A DNA stretch of 64,000 nt from Solea solea (GCF_958295425.1 NC_081154.1:10347766-10411765); one strand, 5' to 3'; shown: positions 1 through 12,098, counted from the stretch's first letter. The notes: a model not told the origin generated them from the letters alone. Program-made: numbers and translations.

Positions 1-16
1 ATTTTTAATTCCAGAA

Positions 17-20
<4 letters not shown>

Positions 21-68
<48 letters not shown>
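21..68. repeat. (AT)19 microsatellite plus T tract
   Basis: Nineteen perfect AT units followed by a run of ten T. Self-complementary, so it can extrude as a cruciform and is likely to vary in length. Confidence 0.95.
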
Positions 69-70
<2 letters not shown>

Positions 71-423
71 TCTGTGTGAGTCCATTGTGGCTTCCCAGTG
101 TGACATATTAAATCACGAGAACAAAAGTGGCAACAATAAGCTCCATTTTTAAAGTCACAATAATTACAGTCTCAAAGCTCTGATTCATGGGCTGAGGATA
201 TGCAACATTGGCAAATTGTCTGTGGATGTGATGTTTCATAATAACATACAACAACAAAAAATACTGTAGCAAACGGTTTCTAACAATAAACGCATGGGAA
301 TCGGTTCTTGTCGACAACCTGTGTGTTCTAATTTCATGACCGTTGCTGTCAATACATTGACAGTGAAAAGTTCAGACAATGTGCTCAGCATTGGAACCCC
401 TTTTGTTTTGTTTTATTAGAGAT
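69..423. other. Non-coding stretch, nothing recognised
   Basis: AT-rich unique sequence. The only open frame (69 codons, minus) has no recognisable content. Confidence 0.6.
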
Positions 424-483
424 TTAAAGGAATACTTCTGGTAATACAAAGCCAAATGCAAATTGGGAACTGTATTCCTTTAA
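424..483. mobile_element. Collapsed foldback MITE (60 bp)
   Basis: Begins TTAAAGGAATAC and ends with its exact reverse complement GTATTCCTTTAA, a perfect 12-bp terminal inverted repeat. The interior matches only the last 45 bp or so of the right arm of the longer copies at 4.3, 26.3 and 47.5 kb, so the left arm, core and inner right arm are gone. TTAA lies at both edges, either as target duplication or as part of the repeat. It carries an ATGCAAAT octamer at 456-463. Confidence 0.75.
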
Positions 484-1332
484 GAGAAGTCATATTCCAG
501 TAGCCGTTCACTTTTGACACCCTCACAGATTCTCTTTCTTGTTTCAGTGCACTAGCACAAAACAGAGAGAAACATATCAACATTAATCCCTTTTTCCCCT
601 TCTACATTCATCCCCGTCTCTTCATGACTCGTTTTTTGGGTTCTTTCTTTCCCCCCTCGCTGTCTCTCTTCATCTTGCTACAGCAGCGTCACAGATTAGT
701 CCGTTGATCACCGATCTCTTCGGCTCCAAAAAGTTCATCTAACTCCTCCACGCGGAGCATCACTCACCACCACATTTGTCTCCATGCTCAGCATTGTGGG
801 GGAAATGGTTGAAAATTAGCTTTCCCGGGGTCGCACTGTCCCCCTTCGTAGATCACTGAGATGTCTGCCGGATAGCCAGCCAACAACCACTGCCAAGGCA
901 GCACTTCTAAATCACTTTCCCTGATAGCTTCTCTTTCTCTTCCTGATATCAGATCAAGTCTGATATCACCCTGTACAACAAAAGACACAAGAATGTATCC
1001 TTGAAGTATGTAAATGTGAGAACTAGTGTTTTTTTTTTTTTTTTTTAATCGAAAGAGCAGGGGAAGTAGCTGAAAGTGCATCCACACTGTTTTATGATCA
1101 ACTGACACGTGTTAGTTTCAGCTCTGAGGTTGTGTAATTGTTAAGAAGTGAAGAAGTTAAGGCTGGCGCCGTTGCTGTGCTGCACTTCATCAAGACCGAT
1201 CAGAGTCAGGAATGAACAAAAAGAAAAAGAAGAAAGAATTAAAGTGTAAACCTTGTGGTAGTCTGCAGGGGGGAAGCCTATGATGTTCTGTCTTCCTTAT
1301 CTGCCCTGCTCCTCATCCTGTACACAGGCCTT
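484..1332. other. Non-coding stretch, pyrimidine-rich
   Basis: Contains CT-rich segments near 520-670 and an 18-base T run at 1029-1046. The open frames here are short and run through these tracts. No gene seen. Confidence 0.6.
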
Positions 1333-1362
1333 CACACACACACACACACAGACACACACACA
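1333..1362. repeat. (CA)n microsatellite, one interruption
   Basis: CA dinucleotides interrupted once by GA. Shorter CT (about 1453-1467) and GT (about 1509-1521) tracts follow. Confidence 0.95.
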
Positions 1363-2249
1363 CTTTTTGCAGGCATCATTATCTTCCCAGACCTACTCCT
1401 TGCAGGTGTTGTGAGTTATCTCTGGAGCAGCTTTAGATGAGGTGCTGTGCTTTTCTCTCTCTCTCTGCTGCTCTCCCAGGATACTTGTTTTAGCAACCAA
1501 CCAGCTCCTGTGTGTGTGTGTGGATGTGAGAGTGTGCGTCTGTATCTCTAAGTGTAGATGTGTATGTCCTGCCTGTGCAGCCATGAGAGACTGATGTGCC
1601 AGCTATCCACTAACTGATAACAAGCCAATCTAGCACTATAAATGGACAGACAGAGGACCAGAACAGGGAAAAAACCCAAAAAAAACCAGAGGACAAATAA
1701 AGAGATTGACAAGAATAGAAGGACAGGGAGGGGAACAATTGACATCAGTCACAAGGCTTCTCTTACAACTTCTCCTTTTCCCCTCTGCTTTCTGAGAGTC
1801 GAACAATGTAACAGGACAGAGGAATGACCCATGTCTATTCCGCTTGTCTGAATTTTCTCTCCAACTGTTAAGTTCTGTCAGTGTCCAATTTTCTTTTAGC
1901 TCCTCTGGTGGCCTCTCTTCGTCGCCCCTCTCTCTTTCCTCTCTCCCCCCCCGAGCCTCCCTCTGAAGGACAACTGGTCTCATTTGATATGAGGTACTGG
2001 AGGCAAATCAAACTTTCCCGCATAATTGGGTGCAGGGAATTGAAATCGACTGGTACTCAATGTCAGAATGCCAATCAGCGCCAGTGTCCTACTGTACAGG
2101 AAACGAAAGCCTCTTTAATCAGGGCATATCTCTGTTCACCTTGATACACACATGCAACACTACAACCTCAGGCTTGATATCAGCAGACTTCAGAAGCATG
2201 GCCTTCAGATGACACACCCTGTGAACTGTGACTGTGTTTGCTGACATGC
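1363..2249. other. Non-coding stretch with CT tracts
   Basis: Several overlapping open frames of 60 to 115 codons on both strands are low-complexity translations of CT- or GT-rich DNA. No conserved domain, no splice-bounded exon and no other feature was recognised. Confidence 0.55.
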
Positions 2250-2420
2250 AGAACAGAGGCGAGCGGTGTAATTGACCCGTTAGAGCCACTGAGAGAAGTT
2301 AATTGAAGCGTTCCCCCGGCTTGTGGAGGTGGGAGAGTTTCAATTAATGCTATGAAGGTTGTTGTCAGAGACATCTCTGTCACAGAAACACCAATCCCAT
2401 CACGGGGGTAATTCACACGG
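2250..2420. promoter_or_regulatory. Candidate cis-element: homeodomain-site cluster
   Basis: Four AT-rich homeodomain-type cores lie within about 150 bp of otherwise GC-balanced unique DNA: TAATTG at 2269, TTAATTGA at 2299, CAATTAATG at 2341 and TAATTC at 2409. Spacings are about 30, 40 and 65 bp. This resembles vertebrate developmental enhancers, but conservation cannot be judged from one genome. Inference only. Confidence 0.3.
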
Positions 2421-4327
2421 ACTTCAAAAGGCTGAATCATAACAAAGGCAGGGTGGAACAGAGTCAATATTAGGGCTCTTACTTTATTAGAGAGTGATTT
2501 GAATGTTTGGGTACCAATCACCAAACTCAACAACAACAACACAACGATTTTTAGCAGTTATGCATTCAAATCTGGCAAAAAAAAAACAAATGATGAACAA
2601 TACAATTTTTGACAAAACTATTTGGCAGACAGAGGTCAATTCCCCAGCCACTTCTAGTCCAGCGGTGCACTACAACAAGTACTGGCGTGAGGGAAGATTC
2701 TCCTTTCGGCCCATAAAAGAGCCAAAGGTTACCCCTCGACAAAGTTATAACTACATTTCACACACTAAGTGACTTGTCCCTATAAAGACTTATGTATTTA
2801 CAATCTCCATTTTATGGGACAGGATTTGGTGGGGTGGCAAATGTGGCTTGAAAGACGATGGGGTCACTGGCAGCTCAGACTTCTATTGCTCTTGGATGAC
2901 ACCACAGGGCTGTTATTGGTCATGGCCATAGCACCTGATCATGTCTGTCTGGGTTCACAATGGCTCCCTGAAGGTAAGACCACTTACAGTGGCCATGTCG
3001 ATTAGGCCTCATTTTTATAGCATTGCGCCATGGTGTGAATGCCTGGCTCAGGAGCGGATTTACTCTGCCTGAGGAGGAAAATAAACCTGAATCTATATGA
3101 CAGCTGAGGGAGGTAATGAAATGGCAGCTCCATAAGAGACACAAATCCACTGTGTGTAGATATTCCCAAGTGTTACGCTCAGTATCAAAGACTGCTCTCT
3201 GCCAGGCATGGCTCAGAACACTGACAGCCTGACTAAAGATTTTCACAAGCCAACGCTGGTGGAAACTCTTAAAACATCTGAGAGGAAACCTGGAGGGGAA
3301 AAGGAAGTATTCAAGACAGACAACATTTTGTGGGAGATGTGATAAAAAGATAAAAAGATAAAAGATAGAAAATGAGACGTCGCGCGCAGCCGTGTGGGCT
3401 TGGAAACCGCAACGGCTGTCAATTAAACATGGTACGATAAAAAGGGACATCCTCATGAGGTGGGAATGTCAATATTCCATTCCGTCATTCCCAAGAGGAC
3501 AAATGAACATCTGCCTGAGTCTGAGTGTCTGCATGAGTGTGTTATTGTTTATTCCAAAGCACGGATAGTTCTGTACCAATGTGTCTTCATGGAACAGATA
3601 TTCCAGCTGTTAAACATCCACAGTAACAACAGTCAGTGCTGGCACTTACAGTACATACATGATAATGGTGGAAAGCAGTTGAAAGACGGCGATCGGGTCT
3701 AAAGACCTTGAGTATGTGTTCATATAATTCTCTCTTTTCACAAGTCAAGTCACGTGACGTGCACGTTGATGCATGGCATAATGAAAGGAGATTGTTCCTG
3801 ATGCTCGTTTCGCTGTTTCATGACGACGTTCGAGTCGCAGTCGAGCTGTAGGCTATCGGGTATCCGTGGCTATCGAGTGGCGTCCCCTTCATTGTGAGCG
3901 AGCTCTTATTAATAGCTTCCTTGTATTGGTTTAGCCTTCAGATCTACACTGACAAACTGCATTAAAGAGCAGCAAATCAATCACACGTCTCAGAATTCGT
4001 TATTTACAACAAGCCTTGGGCAACACATACAAGATGAACACTTAAAAACAAACCACGTGCAGCCAACATGCAATTTTCTGTCAGAAAAAGGCGTTGAAAA
4101 CACATTACTGTCATCACCTGCCCCTGTTAAGTATTCTGCACTTTGGTCTATTTTCTCTTCTTGTACTCCCCTGAGTGTCTCCTCTTGCATTATTCTCCTG
4201 TCTCACTTTGTTTTCTGCCTCCCTGATTACCTGTTCCGCTCTTCTGAGTTTCACCTGTGTCTGACCGTCTTCCCTCTCGGCCACTGCTTCCCTCACCTCA
4301 TCTACAGTTCATCGTTACACCCACAAT
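2421..4327. other. Non-coding stretch with the longest open frame
   Basis: The longest open frame of the window (178 codons, minus, 2920-3456) is here. It matches no family I know, has hydrophobic and basic patches without domain order, and lacks a supporting exon structure. The DNA around 3040-3280 is evenly composed and repeat-free, which would also fit a conserved non-coding element. Nothing else recognised. Confidence 0.5.
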
Positions 4328-4484
4328 GCTAACAGGACCAAGTGTCACTGGTGGGCACGTAACAAAAAAAAGAATGAAGATATTTCTCAACTAAGGGGAA
4401 ATTGAGGTTGGGAAGCAGAATTTTTCAAAAATACCTATTCTACCAATACAAAGATAAATGCAAATCGGTTAAGTATTCCTTTAA
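4328..4484 (+). mobile_element. Foldback MITE, right arm only
   Basis: Matches the right arm of the 26.3 and 47.5 kb copies: shared landmarks are CCAAGTGTCACTGGTGGGCA, then GAAGATATTTCTCAACT, then ATGCAAATCGG, then TATTCCTTTAA. The left arm and core are missing. It ends at TTAA (4481-4484) and has the POU-type octamer ATGCAAAT at 4458-4465. Confidence 0.8.
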
Positions 4485-4701
4485 GGGAAGGGTACCAAAA
4501 AAGGGAACGGTTGGTGTAACATTTGGGTACTTTCCTAACGGAAACACAAAATAATATGTACCATACCAAACCAAACACGCCATTTGTGTTTTGGCCCCGC
4601 CTCCAGCTTCGGTGTTCTTTTTTGTGGCAGGGGAAGGTATGGCTGGGGACACCACTGCCCGTTCTGTCTCCATACCCTAATGTATCATCGAGGACTTTTG
4701 T
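4485..4701. repeat. Possible dispersed repeat, unnamed
   Basis: Directly abuts the MITE and has repeated short words (GGGTAC, GGTACC, TACCATACC) plus a GC-rich middle unlike its surroundings. This composition suggests an old transposon fragment, but I see no clear terminal repeat or second copy in the window. Confidence 0.25.
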
Positions 4702-4737
4702 CCCCCCCCCCCCACACACACACACACACACACACAC
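4702..4737. repeat. C12 run plus (CA)n
   Basis: Twelve C residues pass directly into about twelve CA units. Confidence 0.95.
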
Positions 4738-6548
4738 TTTTCTTTATATAACAACTACAAGATCACAGCTGAATACAAACAGTTTCTCATGTAAACAACA
4801 GTGCTGAGTGGGGCTTTTACTCTGGCCACCTAGAGAGGCTGAATGCTTCCCTTGATAGGATAAGAGAAATTGAACTACCTACCAAGCCTTAAATATATTA
4901 CATGCATAGACATATAGACGGGCCTCCAGACATCCATATCCACAGTCATGCTGGCACCACTTTGCTTCTGAATCAGCGCAGAGGAGGTGGCATGGTTAGG
5001 GAAACTCACCCATTGCAAAGGAAAGAAATGAGGAAGAGTAACGGCTTTGACCAGCCGCGCATTGAACTGCTCCGACTCTGAAATCCCTCTTTACGCATCA
5101 CAGCAGAGAATATTCGAGCACATTGAAATGTTTGACTCCCAGAGAAAGGTGGTGTTTATCGACTCCTCCTGTGACCTCGTGACACGTTCGGTACTCGTTT
5201 CTTACAGAGCCACATAAATGTGAGTGGACTGAGCGAGGGAGTGGGCAAGCGCGCCGATGTCAGGATGAGGCTCGATAAGCTTTTTGACAAGATCACTGAC
5301 AGGAGAGAAAGAAGTGCAGACAGGGAGGAAAAGACGTGGGAATTTCCGGAGCTAAAAAAGAAGAACATAGCTGTCAGAGCTGAAAATGTCATCACTAAGG
5401 AGGGGGTGCAGCATCTTGAGACAGAGGCTGTAGGAACGCGCTGACATACTATATATTAGAATCAATTCTCACCCAGTTGCACAATTAACTCCTTTCTGAA
5501 ATGTCTGCAACGCCACTCACATATTCTGAAAATCGGATTTAGCCTCCACCCTGTCACACACTTAACCAGGACAGGGAGTGGTACTGGAAACTGGGCACTC
5601 TTTGCTCTATATTCCCAGACTCACATTGATTTTCTGACTTTAATATGCCATTTGGTAGCACAGGCTACAGTAACATGAGCCTGGGACACACTCCACCAAG
5701 GCCTCATCCACTATCAGTAATGACTGCAATTTTACAGTTTTCAAATACTGGCCTGGGGTGAACAGGGAGATAGAAATGGATCCCTGTATTGATAGACAAA
5801 GCTAATGACAGTGTCGGTGTGTCACGGCCAGCTCGCGCAAAAGTTTTGACAACACGGAACCCTGAGAATGAATTTCGAGAGCCTGTGCTTCAGAGACCGT
5901 ATATATCACAGTTACACAAGCGGTCTCTCATGCCATGTCAGCGAAGTTAGGTCAATAGTAATCTGAAAGAGGAGGCAGGAGGTAACGTGATTCCGTGGGA
6001 GATTAAAGACTGCACATATCACTGGATACAGACGGATACTCTGGGTCTGCCACTCATTTATACAAACGCAGCCCTGGCTGGCTGGAGCATCTATAATAAG
6101 TGACGATTATGCTGCCCATCAGAGCAGAAAGAGGATTTATAATGACTCACTTCAAATGTCATATTTCTTTTTCACAACCAAATGCTGCATCATAAAATAA
6201 ACCATATGAGTAAACAGTCAGAAGGTGGACTTTTCCTTTTTTTCCCTTTTTTTTTTTGTTGCTCGCAAGGGTTTGAAGTTTTTTTTCACGATTCCTTCAT
6301 TGCGAATTTAATTATATTCCCAAAAGAGATAACATCCTCTGTTAACTGCCGTCTTTCCACATGAAGGGGGGAAAAAACATTTGGACTCCTCGATCCATTC
6401 TGTGTGCACAGACTGCATCTAATAGTTATTATGAATTAATTGCATTGCAGTACTTCTGAGCTGTGGAGGCTGCCCAGTCTAGGAGGGCAGTGGAACTGAT
6501 TGGATATTTTTACATTATCTTAATCACTGTCCAGGACAGACATGGCAT
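4738..6548. other. Non-coding stretch, nothing recognised
   Basis: Unique sequence without microsatellites. Open frames of 60 to 79 codons near 5156-5444 overlap on opposite strands and are not recognisable. The part near 6421-6540 contains AATTAATTG and a TCTTAATCA motif in balanced sequence and may be a conserved element, but this is unproven. Confidence 0.5.
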
Positions 6549-6575
6549 GGGGGGGCGGGGGGATGAGGGGGTGGG
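6549..6575 (+). other. G-quadruplex-forming motif
   Basis: Four G runs of 7, 6, 5 and 3 are separated by loops of 1, 4 and 1 bases, which meets the usual quadruplex rule on the plus strand. The structure is predicted, not shown. Confidence 0.7.
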
Positions 6576-7291
6576 AGACCCTTGATAAAGACATGATTAA
6601 TGTTAAACGGATGAAACTTGTGGTGGAGCTTGTGTTGGCATTCAGACTTTATCCTGCAGAATATAAATGTGACTGCTTGAGTTAACACACACAGAGGAAT
6701 GCTCAGGTAACTTGGGAAGAAGGTGCCGACACCTCAAGGTTTGGCTGTTTTCCAGTCACACATCCATATTTATTTATTTCCGGAAAGATGTGACCTTCTC
6801 TCGCCCTTTGCCCTTGGAGGTAATAATGTTGACACCAGCCAGGGAACCTTACACCAACATGCTCTGACCTTAGGCTGCATCTAATAACTCATAATCCCTC
6901 ATCACTAAAGACTTCACATTGATTTCGACTCAATATTTGCATGCATGTTGTATCTCACCCGTGACCCTTCGTGAACCACCGTCCACCATAAGATGGGAAT
7001 TGAATTTTGAGTCCGTGCTACGAGTTTATTTATTGTAAGTCCCCCCCTTCAGTCGGAAAGTTGACCTTTGCTAGTCTAGATGCACGCCTGAGGCAGAATA
7101 TAAAGCCTTTAGGGCGAGTGGAGTTGGGTTGACAGGTAGATATGTGGTCTAAGGCTGTTTTCTTGTAGCGGTGCTGGCCCGCTAATGCTGATCAGATGGC
7201 AGTTCTGATCCAGATCTCAGTCCACTTGCGTAAGACTTTCATTAACTAAGTGCAGCATTTGTAACACACATCATAATAACAGTAATAATTG
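6576..7291. other. Non-coding stretch, nothing recognised
   Basis: Balanced unique sequence. No open frame of note, no repeat, no RNA gene seen. Confidence 0.55.
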
Positions 7292-7342
7292 TTAGGGATG
7301 CACGGTATTATCGGCATGATATCGGATGTTAAAATGTCAGTT
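7292..7342 (+). mobile_element. hAT-like fragment, one end only
   Basis: Begins TAGGGATGCACGGTATTATC and continues with GCATGATATCGG and AAAATGTCAG, the typical start of a short non-autonomous hAT family common in teleosts. The matching other end was not found, so this is a truncated copy. Confidence 0.5.
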
Positions 7343-8643
7343 ATTAGCAAACACGCCAAGAGTAGTCTACATAGTAGGGATGGGTTATGATTATTGAATA
7401 ATGGATTTGTTTTTTGTTTTTAAAGTCCATTAGTGTGCTCACCTATTACGTTTCCTTGCTTTTGATAGAAAACACTGTATTGTACTAGACATAAAACTTT
7501 GTTTTGTGTCACGGAATGCAGTTTCATTTAATTTAATAATGTGGTTTACGTGTCAAGATATGACATATTTATAGTTTTGTCAGCGACGTTACCTCGGCCT
7601 TTCCTATTGAAATGAACCGCTGGCTCAGGAACGGATTTTTCAATGATTATTCGACTAATTTGATATAACTTTTAAAGTTAGTGTTATTAAATAGGCTGCT
7701 ACCTCCTCGACCTCTACGCTGGCACCCTCTACAACTATTCTTCCGTTTATTTATTTTGCTCAATAAAGAAAATCCACATCTGCTGCGACAAAAGTAGGCA
7801 ATATATTATGTTCATTTCACCACAGAAGAGACTAAATGACGTCGGGGAAAGCGTACAGGTCATGGCAAAACGTCCAATGTCGTGCGTCGCTGATAATAAT
7901 AATTATCTTTATTGAAGTCGAGATGTGCCTTGGACTTAGACTTGACATACGTGGGAAGAATTTAACTATTGTACAGCGAAGCAGAACTTTTTGAGTTTGA
8001 CTGAAGAGGCTGCAAACATACAAAAGGAAATGCCCTTTGGAGAAAGCAGGGAAAATAGATGTTGCGTAACCTTTTGTATTCTGCATTGCTTTGCATTGCA
8101 TTGCTATTGTGTTGTGTTGTCCTCGAATGTCTTGCGTGTTATTTCACGGATTTGCATCAATTCCTTGGTTTTGGTGAAACTATATTGCAGTGCATTGCAC
8201 ACCACTGTGCCGCTTCTCCTGCAGTGCTTCAAAGGCGGCGCGTATGATCTCGATTCCTTGTTTTTCCACGTGTCGTCTAGCACAGTGTTCCATTACACGT
8301 TATCGCATTGTGTCGTTACCAAGCAGGTGTACGGAGGGCCTGAAGGATTACACTCATCCTCAGAAGGAGGTGCCAGAAGTGAGCGGCCAGGACACAGGGC
8401 TTTGCGATAATCTGGTTACACAACGACACTATTGTTTGTCGCAGAGTCTCCAAACTGCCGCGAGCTTCGAGAGGCATTAGTGACATCATCGCAAGCTGTC
8501 CGGGCGTCCACGGGATAACGGTAAAGCTTATTTATGTTGTCAGAAAGGGAAGTCGCATTGTTCATTTACATAGAACAACAAGGCAAGACCAGACAGACAG
8601 ACAGACACACATGCTTGGGCAAACACATACAGGATTATAGCCT

Positions 8644-8644
<1 letters not shown>
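7343..8644. other. Non-coding stretch, possible old transposon at its start
   Basis: The first 340 bp (from about 7376, starting TAGGGATGGGTTATGATTAT) have an hAT-like opening and AT-rich body but no matching end. The rest includes a TTGCATTGCATTG mini-repeat near 8087 and a short GACA tract near 8593. Overlapping open frames at 7991-8480 are unrecognised. Confidence 0.4.

Positions 8645-8678
<34 letters not shown>
8645..8678. repeat. (CA)17 microsatellite
   Basis: Perfect CA repeat. Confidence 0.95.
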
Positions 8679-8680
<2 letters not shown>

Positions 8681-8781
8681 ACGGCTTTATCCACCAGTCA
8701 CTAATTAATTGGATGAAAAAGCAAGTCATATTGATTTTCCAATGACACAGTCACAGGGTTTCAAGAACAGTGCAGGCAGAG

Positions 8782-8809
8782 GTGTGTGTGTGTGTGTGTG
8801 TGTGTGTGT
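8782..8809. repeat. (GT)14 microsatellite
   Basis: Perfect GT repeat. It faces a CA tract about 108 bp downstream in inverted orientation. Confidence 0.95.
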
Positions 8810-8917
8810 ACAGTATTCTGCATGTGGGTTATCTATGCTGAACACCCAACTTGCCCATGTTTGGGCTGTCGGGAGTGTAGGCCTCCAGGGTGCAATGTGT
8901 GTCATGTCCATAAAATG

Positions 8918-8937
8918 ACACACACACACACACACAC
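8918..8937. repeat. (AC)10 microsatellite
   Basis: Perfect AC repeat, the complement of the GT tract at 8782-8809. Confidence 0.95.
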
Positions 8938-9815
8938 GGACGTTTATGGAACGATCCAGTCTCCGTGTTGTACAAAACAGATTGTCCCACTTTGAAGAGT
9001 GGCGGGGAGGTCTAGCCATTGAGGTATTTTAATGAGATTCCATGACGTTTGTTTTAAAACTGGCTCCCTCCTATCACTCGGCTGGCAAAGGAGTGGTGCG
9101 AGATAGCGGTAAAACGGACCACAGGCATCCGAGACATGTGTGCCGCCATTATTTGCTGCCATTAATTCTGGCAAACATTATACCTGCGTACGAGGGTTTG
9201 ATTAAAGAGATCTCGTCTGGCGATTTTCACTGGGGGGGAGTAAAGATCCAATATTTACTTCCCTCCGACAAGCAATCTCATGAAGTCATGCCGGTAATGA
9301 CTGCCCTTTCTGAGGAGGAAAAAAAAGTGCCAACAGTAACAGAGGGGGAGGGTTTCAAAGAGGAAGCTATTTATGTCAAAATGGAAGAAAAAAAAAAACA
9401 TCACTCAACAAAGGACGCAATCTGGTTTTAGTTAAATCATATTAATACTGTTCTAATACACCTGCTGTCCACACTACCGCGACCTTTCCGAGTCCTGAAA
9501 GACGCTTCTTAGCTGGTTCTGATCGGCCATGACCCGAGAGAACTCCTTGTTCTTAAGAGTGTTTTTTGAATGTTAGCAAACAACTACAGAGGAGCAACTG
9601 GACGTCCTGTTGACGCCGGCACGCCGACCACATATTACCTCTGATACAAGGCTGAACAGCGTGCATGGATGCAGAGGGTCAATGACCTGCAGATGAAACA
9701 TAATGACTTTCTCACAAGGTAATATCCCACAGAGGTTTAATACAATGATGCATCATTAAAAACGTAATGTGTGTACCCTCAAACATTAGTGGTTAATTAG
9801 AATGTTCATACCTTC
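8938..9815. other. Non-coding stretch, possible conserved element
   Basis: A 129-codon open frame (9042-9431, plus) covers sequence with balanced base use and a CCATTAATTC homeodomain-type core near 9160. The predicted protein is unlike any family I know and ends in a lysine run from an A tract, so chance is likely. The evenness of 9040-9300 fits a conserved non-coding element equally well. Confidence 0.35.
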
Positions 9816-9955
9816 TTATTATTATTATTATTATTAATTATTATGATGTATATTTTATGTATATATTTATATATATATGTATAATTATTATTTTGTCTGT
9901 TTATTATGTTTATTTATTTATTTCTAATCTTATTTTATTTATTTATTTTCCCTCA
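9816..9955. repeat. (TTA)n and AT-rich low-complexity tract
   Basis: About seven TTA units followed by TA, TTA and TTTA motifs. Almost no G or C for 140 bp. Confidence 0.85.
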
Positions 9956-10708
9956 TTCGTCCCCTCCCTCTGACACCCATTATGAAGACGGTGCTGTAGA
10001 TCATTAGTATTATTATAATAACTATTACGGTTGTCATTGTTGTTAGTATACAATAATACACGCACACACACACGCACCCACTCATTCCTGTTCTGTCTCT
10101 TCGTGTATATATATATGTAACCTTCTTTAAAGAAAACAAAAAAAAACAAACAAAAAAAACATAAAGATTATCTGACTTCAACATCTGTGCAGATTATAGC
10201 CACCAACCAATAACCCATGTTTAGAGTATAAAGGACTAATGTCCGGACTGCAGGGAAAACCACATTTCAATTTCTATGTTGGAAAGAACCAGTGAAATAA
10301 GATAAAGAACCAGGCTATAAATAAAAGAGCCTTAGGGGGGTTTTCACATGTAGCGCGTGAAAAAAGCACAAAAGAATCCAGAGGTGTTTCTAGCAAAGGC
10401 GCTCGGGGTTTGCACTTCTGTCGCCGCCGTCTTCACAATAAGCGACCGAAACCAGGAAGCCAGAGGGATGACAATGGAGTTGCTGCAGCCTCACAGTATT
10501 AATTAACGCATCCGACTAAAAAAAAAGCACTCACTGTCGTCTGTGTTCGTTCTAACCTTCACATTAGTAGTAAATGCAAGGAACTGATTCGGGCACTTCA
10601 TCTGGATGATGGGAAGTTGAAAGCTTATTTCAGATCGGACTGAGACTAGTTTGACCTAGTTCTTTGCCTCGAGTATTAAAAGATGTTCGGTAAACACATG
10701 CTGCATTT
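9956..10708. other. Non-coding stretch, nothing recognised
   Basis: Includes a short CA tract near 10060, an A-rich run near 10134-10160 and otherwise unique sequence. Confidence 0.55.
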
Positions 10709-10729
10709 AAAAAAAAAAAAAAAAAAAAA
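10709..10729. repeat. A21 homopolymer
   Basis: Uninterrupted A run with no recognisable retroelement upstream. Confidence 0.9.
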
Positions 10730-10833
10730 TAGGTGATGTTTTTTCATCTTGGTGCAGTGCAACGCGGACACGCCCAGAAAAAGCTGCTCAAGCTGCTAAA
10801 CCTATAAGCTGCTAGATCACTTTTTTGTTTTTC

Positions 10834-10864
<31 letters not shown>

Positions 10865-10865
10865 T
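10834..10865. repeat. (CTTT)n microsatellite
   Basis: About eight CTTT units, followed by TTAG/TAAG near-repeats. Confidence 0.9.
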
Positions 10866-12098
10866 GTTTTTTAAGTTAAGTTAGTTAGTAAGTAAGTGAA
10901 AGTATCACTACAACTGTCTCTGAGCTCTACTGTATGTGAACGATTAAGAAATATGGTACATTTTACCATGAGGGCATTCGAGAGAGTCTCCAGAGAGGAC
11001 GCTCGGGGGTTAAGCGGGGGGAGCAACAGAGAACAGGGAGATAGTGAGAGAAAAAGAAAGCTTACTTATGGCTAGCTGTGAGACACAAAGCCCTTAATTA
11101 CACTGTGCAGGCATCACAGGAATAGAAGTCCGCCAGGCTGTAATGGGATCCAGATGAGGGAATTATACCATTTCCTGTTGAAATGGCTTCAAGATGGGGG
11201 ACAGCGCTACCGTCCTGGTTTCTAATAGAGCCAATAGGAATCAAAGAACTTCTAATTGCAGGAGTTGAGGGGGTGGTTGGGCGCTGCAGAGGTGGGGGGT
11301 GTGTGTGTGTGTGCACCATACCGTCTCAATGTTAAATCACTCTGGGAAAAAAACATGTAATTGTTTCTTTAAGACGTATGGACTGCGCTGAAAAAAAGTG
11401 TTATTTTATTCTAAAATAACTCCAGGCCGTGTGTGTGTGTGTCATTTTCAATGTATCAAGAAACATTTACTTCCCAGGCTTTGATTTTCAAACCAGTCAG
11501 GCTGAAAACTCTGTGTGTGTGTGTGTGTATAATTCATAAGACACGTTACATTTTACAGAGACGGATGTTATTCACAAGTGCTGTTTGTGGTGGTCTTATT
11601 TCATGGTGATAAATAGATGCGTGGCAAATTACAGTAGTTATCACAAAGTACTCGAAAGTGGCACCAAACAATTGGTTTCACGTTTGGATCTTTCTCACCA
11701 CTGAAACATGACGATACAGTTGACAGCTTCGCACCAGAGGGAGAAAAAAAAAGAAGAAGCTAATTTCACTTTCGCTGACAAGACTCGTCGTGTTTATTTG
11801 GTTCACATGAGGAATTTAAAATAGTGCGATCAGTTTAATGATGACAACTGCTCACTGTTAGCCACCGATATCTGTCACGTAGACTTCCTTATTAAATAGA
11901 AGTCCGGAAATAATTTCCTTTATCTGAAACAACAACGTCTGTCCATTGATAGACATCAGTTAAAAAAATATGCGTTCATGTCCAACATTTAGCAAGGAAA
12001 TGCCTAAAATCTCAATATTATCAGAGGAGTCTGGTGTATTTAGAGGCAGCAATGCCGAGAGTACTGAACTTATCTTTTTAATTAACTGATTCATATGA
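10866..12098. other. Non-coding stretch with short GT tracts
   Basis: GT tracts of 12 to 18 bases occur near 11300, 11430 and 11513. No gene or transposon recognised. Confidence 0.55.

Noticed and set aside
2920..3456. Longest open frame (178 codons, minus strand)
   Set aside because: No recognisable domain, no supporting splice signals or neighbours, and a length expected by chance among many frames in 64 kb.
8059..8247. Repeated TTGCATTG words as a CRISPR-like or minisatellite array
   Set aside because: Only a few irregular copies without spacers of constant length; no CRISPR architecture anywhere in the window.
9042..9431. 129-codon plus-strand frame
   Set aside because: Unrecognised sequence ending in lysines from an A tract; the underlying DNA is better explained as unique, possibly conserved, non-coding sequence.
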